A stretch of DNA of 41,342 nt from Glycomyces salinus (GTDB lineage: Bacteria; Actinomycetota; Actinomycetes; Mycobacteriales; Micromonosporaceae): the NCBI RefSeq assembly GCF_016428645.1, contig NZ_JAELXW010000045.1:1-41342 (forward strand). Reading direction: 5' to 3'. Below are positions 39,126 to 41,342 of this stretch, one piece after another. The notes beneath the pieces are model-generated. The model made no database searches. It was not told the DNA's origin and saw only the letters and a program-made list of their open reading frames with translations. Made by a program: the position numbers and the translations under genes. Within the stretch, counting starts at the first letter, position 1, and the number at the start of each line of letters is the position of its first letter.

Positions 39126-40982
39126 ATGTTCAAACGCAAGCCCTCCGTGGCGCTACCACCCGAACCCATCTACGGCATCACCTGGTCGATCCCGGAGAAC
39201 TTCGGGGGTATGACGAACGTGCTCCTCCACCGCAGCGCGGCGTTCGCCCGCCTCGGAGGCCGACGTATCGACATACTGACGCTTGCAGGGGACCTGGACC
39301 TGCGCTCCTGCACCCGTGAATTGCGCAGTTCGGGTCGGCTTGGCAAAGGAGTGCGGCTGCGAAATCTCTGGGACGAGCTGGCCCGCATGTCCGATCGGGC
39401 GCTCGCCAAGGGATTCGCCGCCGATCGGCCGGTCCCGGACGAGAGCGAGCATCTGCTGCCGTACGAGGGGCGCAGGCGCACCGAGCGCTTGACTTCAGAC
39501 GGGAAGAAGGTCCTCCAGGTCGACACCTTCCGGGACGACGGTACTCGGCTGTTCTCGGACCGGAGGGACGTTCGTTCTGAGGGAACGCCCGGGGGACGCC
39601 GGTTGACGCTGTTCACTCGAAAGGGAACGGCGTTGCGCTCCTGGGACGGCGCCGCCGAGTTCTACTTCGCCTGGCTCGACCATGTCATCGGTCGGAAACC
39701 GTCGTACCTGATCAGTGACTCGAAGGTCGTGGGCAGATTCCTGTACAAGTACCGACGGCCCCACATCACGACCGTTCAAGTGATTCACAGCGCACACCTG
39801 CGGCGCGAAGAGGCCGGTCCGTTCGGGGCGCTCACCGCGGGGAAGCTCGACCTCATCAAGGGAATGCGGTGGTTCGACCTGGTGGCGACGCTGACTGGAA
39901 GGCAGGCCGAGGATCTCGCCGAAGCGAACCTCGCGGGTCCGAATCTCGTGGCCATCCCCAATTCCCGAGCTGTCGAACTCGAGGCGCTCCCGAGCCGACG
40001 CGATCCGCGCGACGGGGTCATGCTCGCCCGGCTCACTGTCGACAAGAGGATCGACCACGCCATCGACGCGATGGCATTGGCTCGGGTCGGCGGCACCGGT
40101 GTCCGACTGCGTATCTTCGGTGACGGTGACCACGGAGAGGCCCTGCGGAAGCAGGTCGACGCGGTCGACGCCGGTTCGTACGTCGAACTCATGGGGTACC
40201 GGCACGACGCCGCCGCTCAGTTCAACACGGCTTCGTTCAGCCTTCTGACCAGCAAGTCCGAAGGAATGGCGCTGGTCTTGGTGGAAAGCATGGCGGCCGG
40301 GTGCATCCCCATCGCCTACGACATCCGCTACGGCCCGAGGGACATCATCACCGACGGTGTCGACGGCTTCCTGGTGCCCGCTGGGGATGTCGGAGCGCTC
40401 GCCGCGACCATCGCACGCGTCGCCGCGATGCCGGAGACCGAACTCGATGCCATGCGGGCCGCTGCCAGGAAGCGGGCGGCGGACTTCAGCGACGCGGCCA
40501 TCACCCGGCGGTGGGCGACTGCGCTGGCCGAGGCCATGGACCGCAAGAGTGCTGGCCGGGCTCCGCGATTCAAAGCTCGTGTCGAGAACTTCTCGTTCAC
40601 CGGGGACCGCCTACTGGTGAGGGGGTCCGTTACGGGCCGCCGCCTGGACCGGCCGACCGCGTCGCTGTCGTGGTCGGCACGGAAGCGCCCGGTCTACGGA
40701 GTCGTGCCCGCCGAGCTGCGTTCCACCGGGAGCGAAGACTTCGAGTTCGAGGCCGCCTGGCCGCTCGAGCGGGCGGACCCGGCCGCCGGCGACACGATCG
40801 ACCTCTACCTCGAGATCGAGACGTCCGGCGGTCGCACCCGCCGACGCCTGGCCGCACCCGGTGCTGCCGACCTGCCCGAGTCCGAGCGCCTAGAGCCGTA
40901 CGTGACGGTCAAAGGGAACCTCAGTTTCACGGTGTCGTCCGACCTGGTAGAGCCGAGTCGGTCGTCGATCGAGAGCGACTGA
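39126..40982 (+). CDS. TagE/TarM-like family 4 glycosyltransferase
   Basis: 618 residues. An N-terminal GT-B part (YGITWSIPENFGGMTNVLLH) contains an inserted strand-rich segment (residues 115-175: RTERLTSDGKKVLQVDTFRD), as in poly(glycerol/ribitol-phosphate) glucosyltransferases of the TagE/TarM type. PSYLISDSKVVGRFLYKYR and VQVIHSAHLRREE continue this pattern. The donor site is SKSEGMALVLVESMAAGCIP with E-x7-E. From about residue 480 an extra beta-rich domain (FKARVENFSFTGDRLLVRGS) follows. It probably decorates a teichoic-acid-like chain with sugar. ATG at 39126 with GAAGG 6 nt upstream. Divergent from the cytidylyltransferase. Confidence 0.85.
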   Translation: MFKRKPSVALPPEPIYGITWSIPENFGGMTNVLLHRSAAFARLGGRRIDILTLAGDLDLRSCTRELRSSGRLGKGVRLRNLWDELARMSDRALAKGFAADRPVPDESEHLLPYEGRRRTERLTSDGKKVLQVDTFRDDGTRLFSDRRDVRSEGTPGGRRLTLFTRKGTALRSWDGAAEFYFAWLDHVIGRKPSYLISDSKVVGRFLYKYRRPHITTVQVIHSAHLRREEAGPFGALTAGKLDLIKGMRWFDLVATLTGRQAEDLAEANLAGPNLVAIPNSRAVELEALPSRRDPRDGVMLARLTVDKRIDHAIDAMALARVGGTGVRLRIFGDGDHGEALRKQVDAVDAGSYVELMGYRHDAAAQFNTASFSLLTSKSEGMALVLVESMAAGCIPIAYDIRYGPRDIITDGVDGFLVPAGDVGALAATIARVAAMPETELDAMRAAARKRAADFSDAAITRRWATALAEAMDRKSAGRAPRFKARVENFSFTGDRLLVRGSVTGRRLDRPTASLSWSARKRPVYGVVPAELRSTGSEDFEFEAAWPLERADPAAGDTIDLYLEIETSGGRTRRRLAAPGAADLPESERLEPYVTVKGNLSFTVSSDLVEPSRSSIESD

Positions 40983-41148
40983 CCCCTGCGGCCTCAGCGA
41001 GTACGGCGATCCTGGGTAGGGCGGCGGCCCCGGCTCGGCCCGCTGCTGTGATCTCGGCGTCCACCCGGTGTCAGTCTCAGGGTCAATTCAGGTTCAACTA
41101 GGTAAACTGCTCGAATCCAGCAACCCAACTGACCGAGGTGGCATCCAC

Positions 41149-41342
41149 ATGTCCACGAACATCGTGATTCTCGCGGCCGGTGTCGGCTCCCGGCTCGGCA
41201 AGCCGCACCCGAAGCCGCTCACGCCGCTGAACACCGGCGAGACCATCCTCGGCCGCAGCCTGCGACTGCTGACCTCCAGGTTCAGCCGCCACTCGATCCA
41301 CCTGGTGGTCGGGTTCAAGAAGGAGATGATCATGGAGGAGGT
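41149..41342 (+). CDS. Nucleotidyltransferase (sugar- or choline-phosphate type), 3' end beyond the window
   Basis: The first 64 codons of a protein starting MSTNIVILAAGVGSRLGKPH, then PKPLTPLNTGETILGRSLRL. The L-A-A-G-x-G-S-R-L loop and the P-K-P-L that follows mark an NTP-transfer enzyme of the GT-A fold, such as a sugar-phosphate nucleotidylyltransferase or a LicC-type cytidylyltransferase. GAGGTGG lies 7 nt before the ATG at 41149. Its place after the TagE-like gene suggests it activates another building block of the polymer. The window ends before the substrate-specific part. Confidence 0.82.
   Translation, partial: MSTNIVILAAGVGSRLGKPHPKPLTPLNTGETILGRSLRLLTSRFSRHSIHLVVGFKKEMIMEE

Noticed and set aside
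1..41342. tRNA or rRNA genes
   Set aside because: GGTTCGA-like strings were checked, but each lies in a coding region or lacks a cloverleaf partner.

Overview
The window is high-GC DNA with tightly packed genes, frequent GTG/TTG starts, 4-bp ATGA/GTGA overlaps and several probably leaderless starts, all typical of a filamentous actinobacterium. One block (27.8-36.7 kb) has the order DUF1998 helicase (divergent), BldG-like anti-anti-sigma factor, RsbW-like partner, proton-pumping pyrophosphatase, topoisomerase I. I recall this order from Streptomyces coelicolor around SCO3543-SCO3550, so this block is core chromosome. A Streptomyces/Micromonospora/Glycomyces-type actinomycete fits; the genus cannot be fixed by eye.

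Layout. (1) 1-3.4 kb, accessory: an XRE/DUF5753 regulator with a DUF397 partner (minus strand), a three-gene operon of unknown function behind a hairpin-rich leader, and an AbiEii-like nucleotidyltransferase whose catalytic acidic residues look lost. (2) 3.4-14.9 kb, a cell-surface glycopolymer locus: UDP-sugar dehydrogenase, one GT2 enzyme, two tandem paralogous GT2 enzymes, a GT2-GT4 fusion, a small membrane protein, a Wzt/TagH-like ABC ATPase and a CDP-alcohol phosphatidyltransferase fused to a degenerate nucleotidyltransferase domain. (3) 15.0-19.2 kb: an Asp-rich surface protein, UbiX-type flavin prenyltransferase, a small hypothetical protein, UDP-glucose 6-dehydrogenase and an acyl-CoA dehydrogenase behind a palindromic operator. 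(4) 19.2-26.5 kb: TauE/SafE permease, a TnpB-family gene lying 12 bp upstream of malate dehydrogenase, PAP2 phosphatase with an APC permease, a small membrane protein, and a HAD hydrolase fused in frame to a DUF3263 domain. (5) 26.5-27.8 kb: a leaderless 31-codon membrane ORF coupled to a nitrobindin-like protein, then a 593-bp gene-free stretch with tandem hairpins, a 30-bp perfect palindrome, a canonical T6 terminator and two perfect DnaA boxes. (6) 27.8-36.7 kb: the conserved core block. (7) 36.9-41.3 kb, a second glycopolymer locus: GT4, IspD/TarI-like cytidylyltransferase, TagE-like GT4 and the start of a nucleotidyltransferase.

The two glycopolymer regions and the two UDP-sugar dehydrogenases together suggest a teichoic/teichuronic-acid-like wall polymer: a CTP-activated polyol, a CDP-alcohol transferase, several chain or decorating glycosyltransferases and an ABC export ATPase. 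No ABC-2 permease is present, so the set is incomplete here. The most unusual items are the HAD-DUF3263 fusion that keeps an internal ribosome-binding site, the structured non-coding region with DnaA boxes, and the TnpB gene abutting mdh.

No rRNA, tRNA or CRISPR array was seen. All family assignments come from reading motifs, not from database searches.
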